Positions 40,182 to 49,913 are shown, counted from the first letter of the stretch. The stretch: 64,000 nt of DNA from Alkalinema pantanalense (GCF_050753345.1 NZ_JBLZFX010000004.1:1-64000); one strand, 5' to 3'. Translations and numbers: made by a program. The notes: a model not told the origin generated them from the letters alone.

Positions 40182-41453
40182 ATGCAATTCGTAAAGTCCC
40201 ATCGGTTACTGCGTACCGTTCGATCTCTGCTTTTAGTGAGCTTAGTATGGTTCTCTTCCCTAGGGGGATGGATCCTGCCAGCTCAAGCAGCTTCAGACTT
40301 AGCAATCTCCCGCTCTGATAGTGAGATTGCCTCTGAACGGACTGCAACTAGCCAGAGTGCGCCTGATAAGTCGATCACTAATCCGTCGATCACGCAGTCA
40401 GAACCCAGCTTACGGGAACCTAAACCGATCGAACGAGGGAGCTTTGTAGCAGCAGCCGTGCGGCGTGTGGGCAATGCTGTGGTTCGCATTGACACTGAAA
40501 AAACGATTACCCGTCGGGCTATTCCGGATCCCATGTTTGAAGATCCCTTTTTTCGGCGCTTTTTTGGGGACGAGCTATTAGCCCCTCGGGAAGAATTATT
40601 GCGGGGTCAAGGTTCGGGTTTCCTGATTGATAAGTCTGGCGTGATCCTGACCAATTCCCACGTTGTCAATGGCGCAGATAAGGTAACGGTGACCCTGAAG
40701 GATGGTCGCAAATTGGAAGGTCGGGTTAAAGGCGTTGATCCCGTCACCGATTTAGCCGTTGTCAAAATTGAAGGGGGCAATCTACCGGTCGCTCCCTTAG
40801 GTGATTCTGGTGAAATTCAAGTGGGTGATTGGGCGATCGCGGTGGGCAATCCCCTAGGTTTAGATAATACGGTGACTCTGGGGATCGTCAGTACACTCAA
40901 ACGCTCGAGCGCCCAAGTGGGCATGACGGACAAGCGACTGGAGTTTATTCAAACCGATGCGGCGATTAACCCAGGCAACTCCGGTGGCCCCTTGGTCAAC
41001 GATCGGGGCGAAGTGATTGGGATTAATACCGCCATTCGTGCAGATGCCATGGGGATTGGGTTTGCGATTCCTATCAACAAAGCGAAGGAATTGAAAGACC
41101 AACTAGCGCGGGGTGAAAAGATTCGTCACCCCTATCTAGGGGTTCAAATGACGACCCTGACGCCAGAACTGGCGCGGAAAAACAATGATGATCCCAATGC
41201 TGTTTTCTTGGTTCCGGAAGTTAACGGTGTGATTGTTGTGAAAGTGATGCCTGGAACCCCTGCTGCCAAAGCGGGTATCCGTCGAGGGGATGTGATTACT
41301 GCGATCGATGGGCAGCCTGTGCGATCGGCTGAAAATCTGCAAGAAATGGTCGAAAATAGCCGCTTAGGGCAATCTCTCAAGGTGGAGATTCAGCGAGGCA
41401 ACCAAACTCAACAGCTTACTGTCAAGACCGGAGAATTGCAGGAAACAGCCTAA
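40182..41453 (+). CDS. HtrA/Deg family trypsin-like serine protease
   Basis: The 423-residue protein has a signal peptide (LLLVSLVWFSSLGGWILPAQAA), a ~50-residue variable stretch, a trypsin-like domain and one PDZ domain. The triad is visible: His in LTNSHVVNGADKVTV, Asp in VTDLAVVKI and Ser in NPGNSGGPLVNDRG. The PDZ domain follows from about residue 315 (PAAKAGIRRGDVITAIDGQPV). Cyanobacteria carry three such proteases, HtrA, HhoA and HhoB, for envelope and thylakoid-lumen quality control; which one this is cannot be told from the sequence alone. The ATG at 40182 gives a normal signal peptide; a GTG five codons earlier is less likely. Confidence 0.92.
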   Translation: MQFVKSHRLLRTVRSLLLVSLVWFSSLGGWILPAQAASDLAISRSDSEIASERTATSQSAPDKSITNPSITQSEPSLREPKPIERGSFVAAAVRRVGNAVVRIDTEKTITRRAIPDPMFEDPFFRRFFGDELLAPREELLRGQGSGFLIDKSGVILTNSHVVNGADKVTVTLKDGRKLEGRVKGVDPVTDLAVVKIEGGNLPVAPLGDSGEIQVGDWAIAVGNPLGLDNTVTLGIVSTLKRSSAQVGMTDKRLEFIQTDAAINPGNSGGPLVNDRGEVIGINTAIRADAMGIGFAIPINKAKELKDQLARGEKIRHPYLGVQMTTLTPELARKNNDDPNAVFLVPEVNGVIVVKVMPGTPAAKAGIRRGDVITAIDGQPVRSAENLQEMVENSRLGQSLKVEIQRGNQTQQLTVKTGELQETA

Positions 41454-41522
41454 GCCTGACCTGTCCCCGATTCTGTCCAGACTGACTGGCGCAACAGGTC
41501 TGCTTTCTGCGTAATATAAATG

Positions 41523-41560
41523 AATGCCCTTACCGTTATGGCTGGGGCATTTTTGTTTTT
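41523..41560 (+). terminator. Intrinsic terminator of the HtrA gene
   Basis: AATGCCC (41523-41529) pairs with GGGCATT (41545-41551) and is followed by TTTGTTTTT. It lies 70 bp past the stop. The rest of the 303-base gap to argF has GATTGCCTGTTAGYTGG twice (about 41628 and 41691) and nothing else I recognise. Confidence 0.7.
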
Positions 41561-41756
41561 AATTTTTTGACTAGGTCTCGTGTTGCATCCCCAAGTCAGT
41601 GGCTCTGAGGGAGACTGAACCTGTTGATTGCCTGTTAGTTGGATGACCTGAGAATTTGATTGCCGGCTGAGATTGCTGGTTCAGATTGCGATTGCCTGTT
41701 AGCTGGTTTGTTAATCTGTTGATTTTGAGTGTGAATGCAGTCTACCGAGGTGGGGA

Positions 41757-42695
41757 ATGGGTAGCTTAAGTGGTTTAAAAGGTCGGGATATTTTGAGTTT
41801 GGCGGATCTCAGTCCAGTCGAGATTCAGGCTGTGGTCAATCTCGCGATCGCGCTAAAGACGGGAACGATCAATCCTCGTTTCCAAGGAAAAATTCCCACC
41901 CTAGGTCTGCTGTTTTACAAAGCCTCAACCCGAACGCGCGTCAGCTTTTCCACTGCGATGTTTCAACTGGGTGGGCAGGTCTTGGATCTGAATGTGAATG
42001 TGACGCAAATTGGCCGAGGCGAACCCCTAGAAGATACGGCGCGGGTTCTCGATCGCTACCTTGATGCGATTGCCATTCGAACCTTTGCCCAAGCCGATCT
42101 CGATATTTTCGCCCGGTATGCCAATATTCCCATCATTAATGCGCTGACGGATCTAGAACATCCCTGTCAGATCTTGGCGGATTTGCAAACCATTCAGGAA
42201 GCCTTTGGCACGTTATCTGGTCTGACGCTGACCTATCTGGGGGATGGCAACAATGTGGCCCATTCTCTTTTATTAGGCTGCGCTTCTGTGGGCATGAATA
42301 TTCGGATTGCGACCCCGGCGGACTATCAACCTGCTCCAGAAATTGTCCAACGAGCAGAGGCTCTGGCAGCGGGGCGATCGAAGGTTGTATTGACCCAAGA
42401 CCCGATCGCCGCAGTCACAGGTGCCCATGTCCTCTACACCGATGTCTGGGCCAGTATGGGACAAGAAGCTGAGGCTGACTCGCGAATTCCTATTTTTCAG
42501 CCGTTCCAGATCAATGAGGCGCTGTTGAAGCAAGCGGATCCCAGCGCGATCGTCCTACACTGCCTACCGGCCCACCGGGGGGAAGAAATTACCCACGAAG
42601 TCATGGAAGGCCCCCAATCTCGGTTGTGGGATCAGGCGGAAAATCGGATGCATGCTCAAAAGGCATTGTTGGCTAGCCTATTTGGGTTGGTCTAG
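41757..42695 (+). CDS. argF: Ornithine carbamoyltransferase
   Basis: ArgF condenses ornithine with carbamoyl phosphate to give citrulline in arginine synthesis; citrulline/arginine feeds cyanophycin in cyanobacteria. The 312-residue protein has the carbamoyl-phosphate loop FYKASTRTRVSFSTAM, HPCQILADLQT, YLGDGNNVAHSLL and the ornithine-loop VLHCLPAHRGEEIT, with the catalytic Cys in HCLP. Length is normal. The ATG at 41757 follows a weak GGGG site. No other arg gene is adjacent. Confidence 0.97.
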   Translation: MGSLSGLKGRDILSLADLSPVEIQAVVNLAIALKTGTINPRFQGKIPTLGLLFYKASTRTRVSFSTAMFQLGGQVLDLNVNVTQIGRGEPLEDTARVLDRYLDAIAIRTFAQADLDIFARYANIPIINALTDLEHPCQILADLQTIQEAFGTLSGLTLTYLGDGNNVAHSLLLGCASVGMNIRIATPADYQPAPEIVQRAEALAAGRSKVVLTQDPIAAVTGAHVLYTDVWASMGQEAEADSRIPIFQPFQINEALLKQADPSAIVLHCLPAHRGEEITHEVMEGPQSRLWDQAENRMHAQKALLASLFGLV

Positions 42696-43174
42696 TTTGG
42701 GGCAGTGTAGGGAACCCTGATCTGGAAGCTGTTTGCAGTCCCGTGAACTGCCGTCAAGGCCCATCTCAACTGAGTTTGCTCTCAATTAGGATCTTCATGG
42801 AGAGATCTCGCCCAGTGAGTCAATCCTGACAGGTTCGTGCGATAGCGGTTCGCAAGATTGCGAGCAAATTGTCTTGGACAGCTTGTTCTCGACGGTTTGT
42901 CTAAGTTGCGCGTTCGCAGGGCGGTGCTGAATAATCTCCAACATCATTGGAGGGGGACTGAGGGGGGATCAAGTGGCATTGTCCCTAGGAAATTTACAAA
43001 CTTCATTCCTATGCTCGTTGAGAGCGATGGTGTCAATCCGTTATCAGTTTGTCTATCTATTTTTTTCAGTGGCTTGTTTCAGTGGCTTGTTTCAGTGGCT
43101 TGTTTCAGTGGCTGGATATCTCGCTGAGATGTCTGTGGGAAAGTTCTCTGAATTTATCTAAATGACTTTATTTT
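42696..43174. other. Intergenic region, argF to aminopeptidase gene
   Basis: A 479-base gap. It contains a small hairpin (TCGCAA-GA-TTGCGA near 42851) and the 13-bp tandem repeat listed separately. Open frames crossing the repeat encode the same words in all three frames and are not convincing genes. Confidence 0.45.
43067..43113. repeat. 13-bp tandem repeat, about 3.6 copies
   Basis: CAGTGGCTTGTTT begins at 43067, 43080 and 43093, with a partial copy at 43106. Because 13 is not a multiple of three, the array would shift frame at each copy, so it is non-coding. It lies ~60 bp upstream of the aminopeptidase start. Confidence 0.85.
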
Positions 43175-45793
43175 ATGATGAACCTCGGTTTGGATACTCA
43201 GAATCACCGTCGCTTTGAATTACCAGGGGCACGGCCCCAATACACGCCCGATCGGCCTGGGCAAGTTCACCACATCTTTTTAGACTTGGTCTTGGATCTG
43301 GCTCAACGCAGTTGTTATGGGCTGTGCAAAATTAAATTGGTGCCTATTCGCAGCGGTCTGACCGGGCTGACTCTGGATGCAGTCGATTTGCAAATTCAGT
43401 CTGTGCAGGTGGATGGCAAGACTCAATCTTTTGAATACGACGGTAAACAAATCCAGATTCAGCTGCATCCGGAAACACAGGCTGAAACGCCGATCGAGCT
43501 AGAAATCCACTACGCCTTGCAAAACCCTCAGCGGGGGCTGTATTTTGTCGCACCGAATGACTCCTATCCCCATAAACCTGTGCAGGCTTGGACCCAGGGT
43601 GAAGATGAGGATTCCCGCTATTGGTTTCCCTGTTTTGATTATCCCGGCCAACTCGCCAGTTCAGAAATACGAGTTGAAGTGCCTAAACCCTATCGGGTGG
43701 TTTCCAATGGAGAATTAATTTCTATTGAGGAAAAACAAGCAACGAAGGTTTACCACTGGCTACAGCAGGAAATTCATCCCACCTATCTCATGGCGATCGC
43801 GGTGGGAGATTTTGCTGAACTGCGGGCTGAATGGCAAGGCAAACCGGTGACCTATTATGTGGAAAAGGGGCAAGAATCCGCAGCACGGTTGACCATGGGC
43901 AAAACGCCGGAAATGCTGGAATTCTTTAGCCAAACCTACGGCTATCCCTACCCATACAGCAAATACGCCCAGGTTTGCGTAGATGACTATATTTTTGGTG
44001 GCATGGAAAACACCTCCATGACCCTGCTAACCGATCGCTGCTTGTTGGATGAACGGGCTGCGATCGATAATTTCTACAGTGAAACCTTAGTTGCCCATGA
44101 ACTGGCTCACCAATGGTTTGGCGATCTGGCGGTTATTAAACATTGGTCCCATGCCTGGATTAAAGAGGGAATGGCGTCCTATGCGGAGGTGCTTTGGCTT
44201 GGCCACGCCTATGGAGATGACGTAGGACGCTACTATCTTCTGGGGCAAGCGGCGGAATATCTTGACGAGGATGCTTCCCGCTATCGGCGACCGCTGGTGA
44301 CCCATGTCTATCGAGAAGCGATCGAACTCTACGATCGCCACATTTATGAAAAAGGCTCCTGTGTCTATCACATGATTCGGGCCGAGTTGGGCGATGCGTT
44401 GTTTTGCAAGACGATCGCGACCTTCTTGCAAGACCATGCCCACCGCACTGTGGAAACGGTAGATCTCTTGCGGGCGATCGAAAAAGCTACGGGGCGTAAT
44501 CTGCTGTTCCTGTTTGACCAATATGTCTATCGCGGCGGTCACCCAGACTATAAAGTGACCTATAGCTGGGATGGCGATAGCAACCTCGCTAAATTGACAG
44601 TTCTCCAAACACAGGTCAGCGAGGGGGAAACCGACGGCTTATTTGATCTGAAAATTCCGATCGGGTTTGGCTGGCAGAAGGGCGCGCGCCAAGATTTCAC
44701 GCATCAAACATTCCCCCAAACATTCACAGTCCGGATTCAGGAACGGGAACAAAGTTTCTATTTCCCATTGGCGAAAAAACCAGATTTTGTGCGCTTTGAT
44801 GTTGGAAACGCTTTCCTAAAAACGGTGCAACTGGACTATCCGTTGCCAGAACTGAAAGCGCAACTCCAACACGATCCCGATCCGATCTCCCGGATTTATG
44901 CGGCGCGATCGCTGGGCAAAAAAGAGGGTCTGGAAGCGGTCAAAGCCCTCGCCACTGCCCTGACTGAGGATCCCTTCTGGGGAGTTCGGGTCGAGGTTGC
45001 TCGTAGCCTCGGCTACATCAATCTCGATCAGGTGGTCGATGCCTTAGTTCCTGGCTTGCAGGATCCCGTTGCTCAAGTTCGTAAAGCTGTCATCGAAACT
45101 CTGGCACAGGTCAAAACTCCGGCTACTTACCAAATTCTGAAGTCCTGTGTTGCTGCTGGGGATGCCAGCTATTACACGGAAGCGGCTGCGATCGCGAGTT
45201 TGGGGACGATCGCGGCCTCCGGTTTCGCCGATGCGCCTCCAGAAGGAGAGGTATTAGACCTGTTACGATCGGTGCTGACAACGCGCCAAGGGTGGAATGA
45301 TGTGGTGCCAATTGGAGCCGTCCAAGCCCTGAGTCGCATGAAACAATCTGCTGCGGCCCTCGATCTTTTGCTGGAGTGTACCGCCTTAGGGGTTTCCCAA
45401 TCCCTGCGCTTGGCCGCAATTCGCGCTTTGGGTGCAATTTCCCTCGGCCAAACTAGCGCGAATGTGGATCGCATTCTCGATCGCCTTCAGGACATTCTTC
45501 GCGAATCGTTTTTCCTGACCCGAGGGGCTGTAATTGTGGCCTTGGAACAAATGCAGACACTTCGCGCGATCGGCATTCTCCAAGGTCTGTTGCAACAAAC
45601 GGCAGACGGTCGGCTACGCCGCATGGCGGAAGAAGCCATCCAAGCTGTGCAGGAACGAGTGGGTACCGATCCATCGGTGAAACAACTGCGAGATGACCTC
45701 GAGCAAATCAAACGGGAAAATCAAGACCTCAAAAGTCGCCTCGCTGCCCTGGAGGCCAAAAACACGCCAGTTGCTGCGCCGCAAGCAGATTAA
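43175..45793 (+). CDS. M1 family metallo-aminopeptidase with HEAT-repeat C-terminus
   Basis: This 872-residue peptidase has the M1 catalytic domain with the exopeptidase motif FGGMENTSMTLL and zinc site HELAHQWFGD, followed after 18 residues by the Glu in WIKEGMASY (HExxH-x18-E). The N-terminal beta domain (residues ~1-200) is the usual saddle. From about residue 565 the sequence is a run of HEAT-like helical repeats (QLQHDPDPISRIYAARSLG, EDPFWGVRVEVARSLG, LQDPVAQVRKAVIETLAQ and further), and it ends in a short coiled coil (VKQLRDDLEQIKRENQDLKSRLAALEAK). No signal peptide is seen, so it probably trims peptides in the cytoplasm. Two ATGs lie together at 43175 and 43178. Confidence 0.95.
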   Translation: MMNLGLDTQNHRRFELPGARPQYTPDRPGQVHHIFLDLVLDLAQRSCYGLCKIKLVPIRSGLTGLTLDAVDLQIQSVQVDGKTQSFEYDGKQIQIQLHPETQAETPIELEIHYALQNPQRGLYFVAPNDSYPHKPVQAWTQGEDEDSRYWFPCFDYPGQLASSEIRVEVPKPYRVVSNGELISIEEKQATKVYHWLQQEIHPTYLMAIAVGDFAELRAEWQGKPVTYYVEKGQESAARLTMGKTPEMLEFFSQTYGYPYPYSKYAQVCVDDYIFGGMENTSMTLLTDRCLLDERAAIDNFYSETLVAHELAHQWFGDLAVIKHWSHAWIKEGMASYAEVLWLGHAYGDDVGRYYLLGQAAEYLDEDASRYRRPLVTHVYREAIELYDRHIYEKGSCVYHMIRAELGDALFCKTIATFLQDHAHRTVETVDLLRAIEKATGRNLLFLFDQYVYRGGHPDYKVTYSWDGDSNLAKLTVLQTQVSEGETDGLFDLKIPIGFGWQKGARQDFTHQTFPQTFTVRIQEREQSFYFPLAKKPDFVRFDVGNAFLKTVQLDYPLPELKAQLQHDPDPISRIYAARSLGKKEGLEAVKALATALTEDPFWGVRVEVARSLGYINLDQVVDALVPGLQDPVAQVRKAVIETLAQVKTPATYQILKSCVAAGDASYYTEAAAIASLGTIAASGFADAPPEGEVLDLLRSVLTTRQGWNDVVPIGAVQALSRMKQSAAALDLLLECTALGVSQSLRLAAIRALGAISLGQTSANVDRILDRLQDILRESFFLTRGAVIVALEQMQTLRAIGILQGLLQQTADGRLRRMAEEAIQAVQERVGTDPSVKQLRDDLEQIKRENQDLKSRLAALEAKNTPVAAPQAD

Positions 45794-45905
45794 TCGGCAC
45801 AGGAAAATTCGATGGGCTCGTGATGATGCGCGATCGTTGCAGACCGATGTTTGCGACAGAATTGTTGCAACTGACATTAGTGTTAGCGCTGCCGCCTGAA
45901 TTTGT

Positions 45906-47093
45906 TCACGGGCTAAATCGCTGGGGCGATAGACGGGCGACCAGCGGATCGGGCTGGCTGCCAAACGTCTGGGCAAAGCGACGCGCTAGGGGGGGAACCA
46001 ATACCAACGGATTACTAAAACCAGAAAAGAGCTGGATCCTAGGAGTCTCTGTGATTGGGCCAATGAGAGGTAAATGATCTCGGCTAAAGGCCACGGTGCA
46101 AACATTCCAAGTTCCCGGTAAGTCGGCGATCGTGGGGAGCATCTTGCGCACCCCGTCCCGAATGATTTGTTCGCTAGTTGAGGAATCTACCCTAGGCAAA
46201 GCATTGAACGGATGGGTGATTGTGGTAATTGTTCGGCTAATTTGACCGATGCGAATGGTTCCATCTAAAAATTGGATTGCACCTGCGTCCAAAATGGGTG
46301 GCGACAGTTGGTGATCAGCTTCGTCCCAGAAATGATCCAACTCTGCCGTACTGGCTTGGGCTTCAAGGCCAAATCGTTTGATGTCCGGAGCCATGACGAT
46401 CGTCCGAAGTTGTAGGCCACTGGGCGGCAGTTCGATCGACTCGGCATAGCTGAAATATTGTGGCAAATGGATTCCCGAATGTCGTAAAAGCTGGCGACTG
46501 AAGGAACCTGCGCAAATCAAGGCATTGTCCGCTTGGAAAGTCTCCCCCGCTGTGATAACCGATACTCCCGTTCCATGGATTTCCACGCGATCGACTTGGG
46601 CAATTTTGTAAGCTCCGCCCCGCCGTACCATTGCCGATCGGTAAGCTTGGCTCGCTTTGACGGGATGCACTTGGGCATGGGGAAGTTCAAAGGCTGCAAT
46701 CATGGGGTCGATCGCGAGCAAAGGTTCTCGTTCTTGGGCTTCTTGAGGCGTTAGGACGGCTGGCTGAATTGCGTAGGTTGCATAGCTAGCTAGCAATTGG
46801 GGAAGATCCTGATCCGGTGCGATCGGCATCAGTAACGCCCTCTCCTGAAACTCCGTTGGGGCTTCTAATTCCTCTGATAGCTGACGATGAATCGCAATGC
46901 CCTCACCACAGAGTGTTTGGGTGAGTTCGGTATCCCCTGCCCAGTAGGCAATGCCACCATAGCTTTGTCGGGTTGCACCTTGCAGATCTGGATATTGCTC
47001 GATTAGAAGGACTTGGATTCCTTGATTGGCGAGCTCATAGCTTAGAGCTGCTCCTGTAATCCCTCCACCAATCACGATCGCATCGTAGGACAT
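45906..47093 (-). CDS. FAD-dependent oxidoreductase, DAO family
   Basis: The 395-residue protein starts with an FAD-binding Rossmann motif (DAIVIGGGITGAALSYELANQGIQVLLIEQ) and follows the D-amino-acid-oxidase-like fold: SYGGIAYWAGDTELTQTL in the substrate-facing part, DNALICAGSFSRQLL in the middle and the second FAD strand LPLIGPITETPRIQLFSGF near the C-terminus, with TVAFSRDHLP before it. Relatives include glycine and sarcosine oxidases and amine dehydrogenases. The substrate cannot be read. It is predicted soluble. It converges with the aminopeptidase gene and is divergent from an M23 peptidase gene. Confidence 0.9.
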   Translation of the reverse strand: MSYDAIVIGGGITGAALSYELANQGIQVLLIEQYPDLQGATRQSYGGIAYWAGDTELTQTLCGEGIAIHRQLSEELEAPTEFQERALLMPIAPDQDLPQLLASYATYAIQPAVLTPQEAQEREPLLAIDPMIAAFELPHAQVHPVKASQAYRSAMVRRGGAYKIAQVDRVEIHGTGVSVITAGETFQADNALICAGSFSRQLLRHSGIHLPQYFSYAESIELPPSGLQLRTIVMAPDIKRFGLEAQASTAELDHFWDEADHQLSPPILDAGAIQFLDGTIRIGQISRTITTITHPFNALPRVDSSTSEQIIRDGVRKMLPTIADLPGTWNVCTVAFSRDHLPLIGPITETPRIQLFSGFSNPLVLVPPLARRFAQTFGSQPDPLVARLSPQRFSP

Positions 47094-47301
47094 GGATTCA
47101 GCATGACAAAAAGACCTTACCCATCATGCCATTAACCTCTCTCTTGAACGATCCCGAACCAGAGATTTTACCCGTGAAAAAGAAGTGAAACAGAGATGGG
47201 GTGTTTGCTCTAAATTGATCTCCCGATTCATCGTTGGATGTTTATAGTTGGGAGGTGTTTATCGTTGGATGGATTCGTTTTCCTCACAGGAGTCCCTGCC
47301 C

Positions 47302-48219
47302 ATGAAGTTTGCGCCTATGAAATTTGTCAGATCCCGTGTTTTATACCTGCGATCGCCTTCGCGGCAAGCTGGGCGTCTGATGCTCAGTCTGCTGGCGTTG
47401 CTTGGAATGATCTCCGCGATCGTGATTGCTCAGCCATCGATTGCTTTCCAAGCTTCGGTTACACCGAATAATCCGATTTTGGGAGATACGCTATCAGTTG
47501 TGGTGCCGGGGGTTACGGAGAGTACCATTGTTCGTATGAATGACCAAGCTTTCCCTGCTTTTGACCTGGGGAACGGACAGATGCGAGCTCTGCTGCCAAC
47601 CACGCCGTTGGATAAGCCCGGTCAGCGTAAGATTCAGGTGGAAGCGGTGGGAGAGACGCAGGTTCTAGCTGTGAACTTGAAAAATCGATCGTTCCCGACC
47701 CAACGCATTTGGCTGCCGCCGGGACAGGATGGCAATGTGAGTGATTGGGAATACGATCGGGTCGATGCGTTCAAAAAAATCGTCTCGCCCAAAAAATTGT
47801 GGAATGGCAAATTTCTGCGTCCCAATAATGGGCCTGTAACGACTGGCTATGGTGTGCGCCGCTACTACAATGGCGTCTTTGCCAATGACTATTATCATCG
47901 TGGCGTAGATTATGCCGGTAATTCGGGTTCGGCGGTGATTGCTCCAGCGGATGGCAAAGTCGCTTTGATTGGCTATGAAAAAGATGGCTTTAAAGTGCAT
48001 GGTAATGTGATTGGCCTGGATCATGGCCAAGGCGTCACCAGTATTTATCTCCACCTCAGCAAAATCAAGGTGAAAGAAGGGGATTTTGTCAAAGCGGGCC
48101 AAACGATCGGGACTTTGGGGAGTACGGGAGCTGCCACTGGCCCCCACCTCCACTGGGGCTTGTATGTCCAAGGTCAATCGATCGATCCTGTACCCTGGCG
48201 AGAAACCGGGTTTAACTAG
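47302..48219 (+). CDS. M23 family metallopeptidase, exported
   Basis: The 305-residue protein has an N-terminal hydrophobic segment (LMLSLLALLGMISAIVIAQPSIAF), a beta-rich domain (residues ~55-150, starting ASVTPNNPILGDTLSVVV) and an M23 peptidase domain with zinc residues in YYHRGVDYAGNSG (His, Asp) and GPHLHWGLYVQG (HLH). It should act on peptidoglycan in the periplasm. A good AGGAG site lies eight bases before the ATG at 47302; an earlier in-frame start at 47248 would add 18 residues before the n-region and is less likely. A tetraloop hairpin follows its stop. It is the second M23 gene in the window. Confidence 0.9.
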   Translation: MKFAPMKFVRSRVLYLRSPSRQAGRLMLSLLALLGMISAIVIAQPSIAFQASVTPNNPILGDTLSVVVPGVTESTIVRMNDQAFPAFDLGNGQMRALLPTTPLDKPGQRKIQVEAVGETQVLAVNLKNRSFPTQRIWLPPGQDGNVSDWEYDRVDAFKKIVSPKKLWNGKFLRPNNGPVTTGYGVRRYYNGVFANDYYHRGVDYAGNSGSAVIAPADGKVALIGYEKDGFKVHGNVIGLDHGQGVTSIYLHLSKIKVKEGDFVKAGQTIGTLGSTGAATGPHLHWGLYVQGQSIDPVPWRETGFN

Positions 48220-48228
48220 CAAAGCAAA

Positions 48229-48254
48229 GTGGCTAACCAGAAATGGTTAGCCAC
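48229..48254. terminator. 11-bp GAAA-tetraloop hairpin between convergent genes
   Basis: GTGGCTAACCA (48229-48239) and TGGTTAGCCAC (48244-48254) are perfectly complementary with a GAAA loop. It sits between the M23 gene (+) and the rodZ-like gene (-). No T-tract follows, so it may be a bidirectional terminator or a mRNA end stabiliser. Confidence 0.65.
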
Positions 48255-48276
48255 CTACGCTATTACGAGCATTGCC

Positions 48277-49125
48277 TTAGAACCCTAAACTATCACCAGC
48301 AGCTATGGTTCCCACGGGTAATGTGGCTAACTTAGGATCGGGGGGAAACGCGACTTCCTGCACCGTTCCAGGCTCACCTAGAGGCTTGGCTTGTCCTTCA
48401 TTGAACGCAGCCATTACGCCACCAGCATTGCCTGCTCGGACAACCACTTGCTTTTCGGCAGCCCAGGTGCGAGCGGTCCCTTGGGGCAACACCCCTTCAA
48501 ATTCTTGTTTACCATCGACTGAAATTCGGATCCACGATTGATCCTTGAAAACTAATCCGACCCGAACTGGCTTACCTGCCGCATCGGGGGCGATCGAGCT
48601 GGTAGCTGTTGGATTGGCAGCGCGTGCCCCCAAACTAGGCCCCATGGGGACTGGAGATACAGGGAGACTTTCTTTAAATTTTTGCAGGCTTTCAGCGGTG
48701 AGCTGTGGCTGGCTAGAAGACTGATTCATCAGGTAGGACAATCCCTGCACTGCCCCGACTACCAAGGCCAAGTAAACCAAGTAAAGATGGGCAGGCCGCA
48801 GTTGTCCAAACGGGAGCCATCCCAAATTAAGGCGTTGGGGTAAAACGACTGGAGTGGTCGAAAATTCACTGGCTAAGTGAACTCCATTTAGTCCTACCGC
48901 ATTGCCAAATTGGCGAATGAAACTCTGAACATAAACGGGTTCAGGAAGATCTGATAGACGTCCTTCTTCGATCGCTAGCAGCAAACGTACCTGAATGTGG
49001 GTTCTTGCAGCCACATCATCCAGACTCATTTCGCGCTGCAATCTTGCATGACTTAAGCGTGTCCCCAGCTCTGCCAGCTTCTCGGCCTGCTGTTGTTTTG
49101 CTGCTTGGAGGACTTGCTTCCTCAT
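48277..49125 (-). CDS. RodZ-like helix-turn-helix membrane protein
   Basis: The 282-residue protein has an N-terminal Xre/RodZ helix-turn-helix (LGTRLSHARLQREMSLDDVAARTHIQVRLLLAIEEGRLSDLPEPVYVQSFIRQFG), one membrane segment at about 118-134 (LYLVYLALVVGAVQGLSYL), and a C-terminal beta domain of the DUF4115 type (VRVGLVFKDQSWIRISVDGKQEFEGVLPQGTARTW). In rod-shaped bacteria RodZ links MreB to the membrane; the function in this organism is inferred. It overlaps the pseudouridine synthase gene by four bases (ATGA), so the two are translationally coupled. Confidence 0.88.
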   Translation of the reverse strand: MRKQVLQAAKQQQAEKLAELGTRLSHARLQREMSLDDVAARTHIQVRLLLAIEEGRLSDLPEPVYVQSFIRQFGNAVGLNGVHLASEFSTTPVVLPQRLNLGWLPFGQLRPAHLYLVYLALVVGAVQGLSYLMNQSSSQPQLTAESLQKFKESLPVSPVPMGPSLGARAANPTATSSIAPDAAGKPVRVGLVFKDQSWIRISVDGKQEFEGVLPQGTARTWAAEKQVVVRAGNAGGVMAAFNEGQAKPLGEPGTVQEVAFPPDPKLATLPVGTIAAGDSLGF

Positions 49126-49913
49126 AACCTCTGCTCCTTGCTCGTGGCTGTCGCCCTAATCGATAGTAAGTGAAGTTGGCGTTGTAAGAAAAGAATTTCA
49201 GCTTCCGTGAGAGATCGATACTGTCCGGGAGACAGGGGGGGCTGGGCCGGTGAATCTAAGGTGATTGTTCCGATCGCCACCCGATGCAGATGAATCACGG
49301 GATGTCCTAGGAGATCAGCAACTTTACGGATTTGGCGATTGCGACCCTCCGACAAAATCACTTGTAGGAGCGTGCGATCGGAACGCTGTTTCCGAACTTC
49401 CACTTTAGCAGGTAAAGTTTTGCGTCCTTCCAACATAATTCCCTCGCGCCACCGTCGCAAGCAATTTGATGACGGATGTCCTTCTACCCACACTTCGTAG
49501 GTTTTGGGAATTTGATGACTGGGATGGGTTAACCCAAAGGTTAACTCGCCGTCGTTCGTCAAAATCAAAGCGCCTGTGGATTGAGTGTCTAGCCGTCCCA
49601 CTGGATGGATTCCTTGGCCACTCTGCAAGTCGTTAGGTAGCAGACTTAAAACAGTAGGCCGTTTCTGAGGATCCCAACAGGTCGAGACAACCCCGATCGG
49701 CTTATTCAAGAGAAAGTAGAGCAATTGGGGGCGTTGAATGGGCTGTAATAACTGACCATCGACTTGAATACGATCGAGGGTGGGATCAGCCTTTTGCCCT
49801 AACTGAGCCACTTTGCCATTGACCCGAACTCGACCTTCCAGAACCATCTGTTCAGCCTGTCTGCGGGAGGCGACTCCCCATTGAGATAGTAATTTCTGTA
49901 ACCGCTCTGCCAT
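49122..49913 (-). CDS. Pseudouridine synthase, RsuA/RluB family
   Basis: This 263-residue enzyme isomerises a uridine in rRNA. It has an N-terminal S4 RNA-binding domain (MAERLQKLLSQWGVASRRQAEQMVLEGRVRVNGKV) and the catalytic domain with VGRLDTQSTGALILTNDGEL, where the Asp of GRLD is the nucleophile, and LSEGRNRQIRKVADLLGHPV. The pattern is that of the RsuA/RluB/E/F group; the target position is not deducible. The stop overlaps the ATG of the downstream rodZ-like gene. Confidence 0.93.
   Translation of the reverse strand: MAERLQKLLSQWGVASRRQAEQMVLEGRVRVNGKVAQLGQKADPTLDRIQVDGQLLQPIQRPQLLYFLLNKPIGVVSTCWDPQKRPTVLSLLPNDLQSGQGIHPVGRLDTQSTGALILTNDGELTFGLTHPSHQIPKTYEVWVEGHPSSNCLRRWREGIMLEGRKTLPAKVEVRKQRSDRTLLQVILSEGRNRQIRKVADLLGHPVIHLHRVAIGTITLDSPAQPPLSPGQYRSLTEAEILFLQRQLHLLSIRATATSKEQRL

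Noticed and set aside
43067..43113. CRISPR-like array
   Set aside because: The units are contiguous 13-mers without spacers, and no cas gene is present.
42858..43161. Open frames across the 13-bp repeat upstream of the aminopeptidase gene
   Set aside because: The product is repeat-derived (the same words in every frame) with no domain; the period is not a multiple of three.
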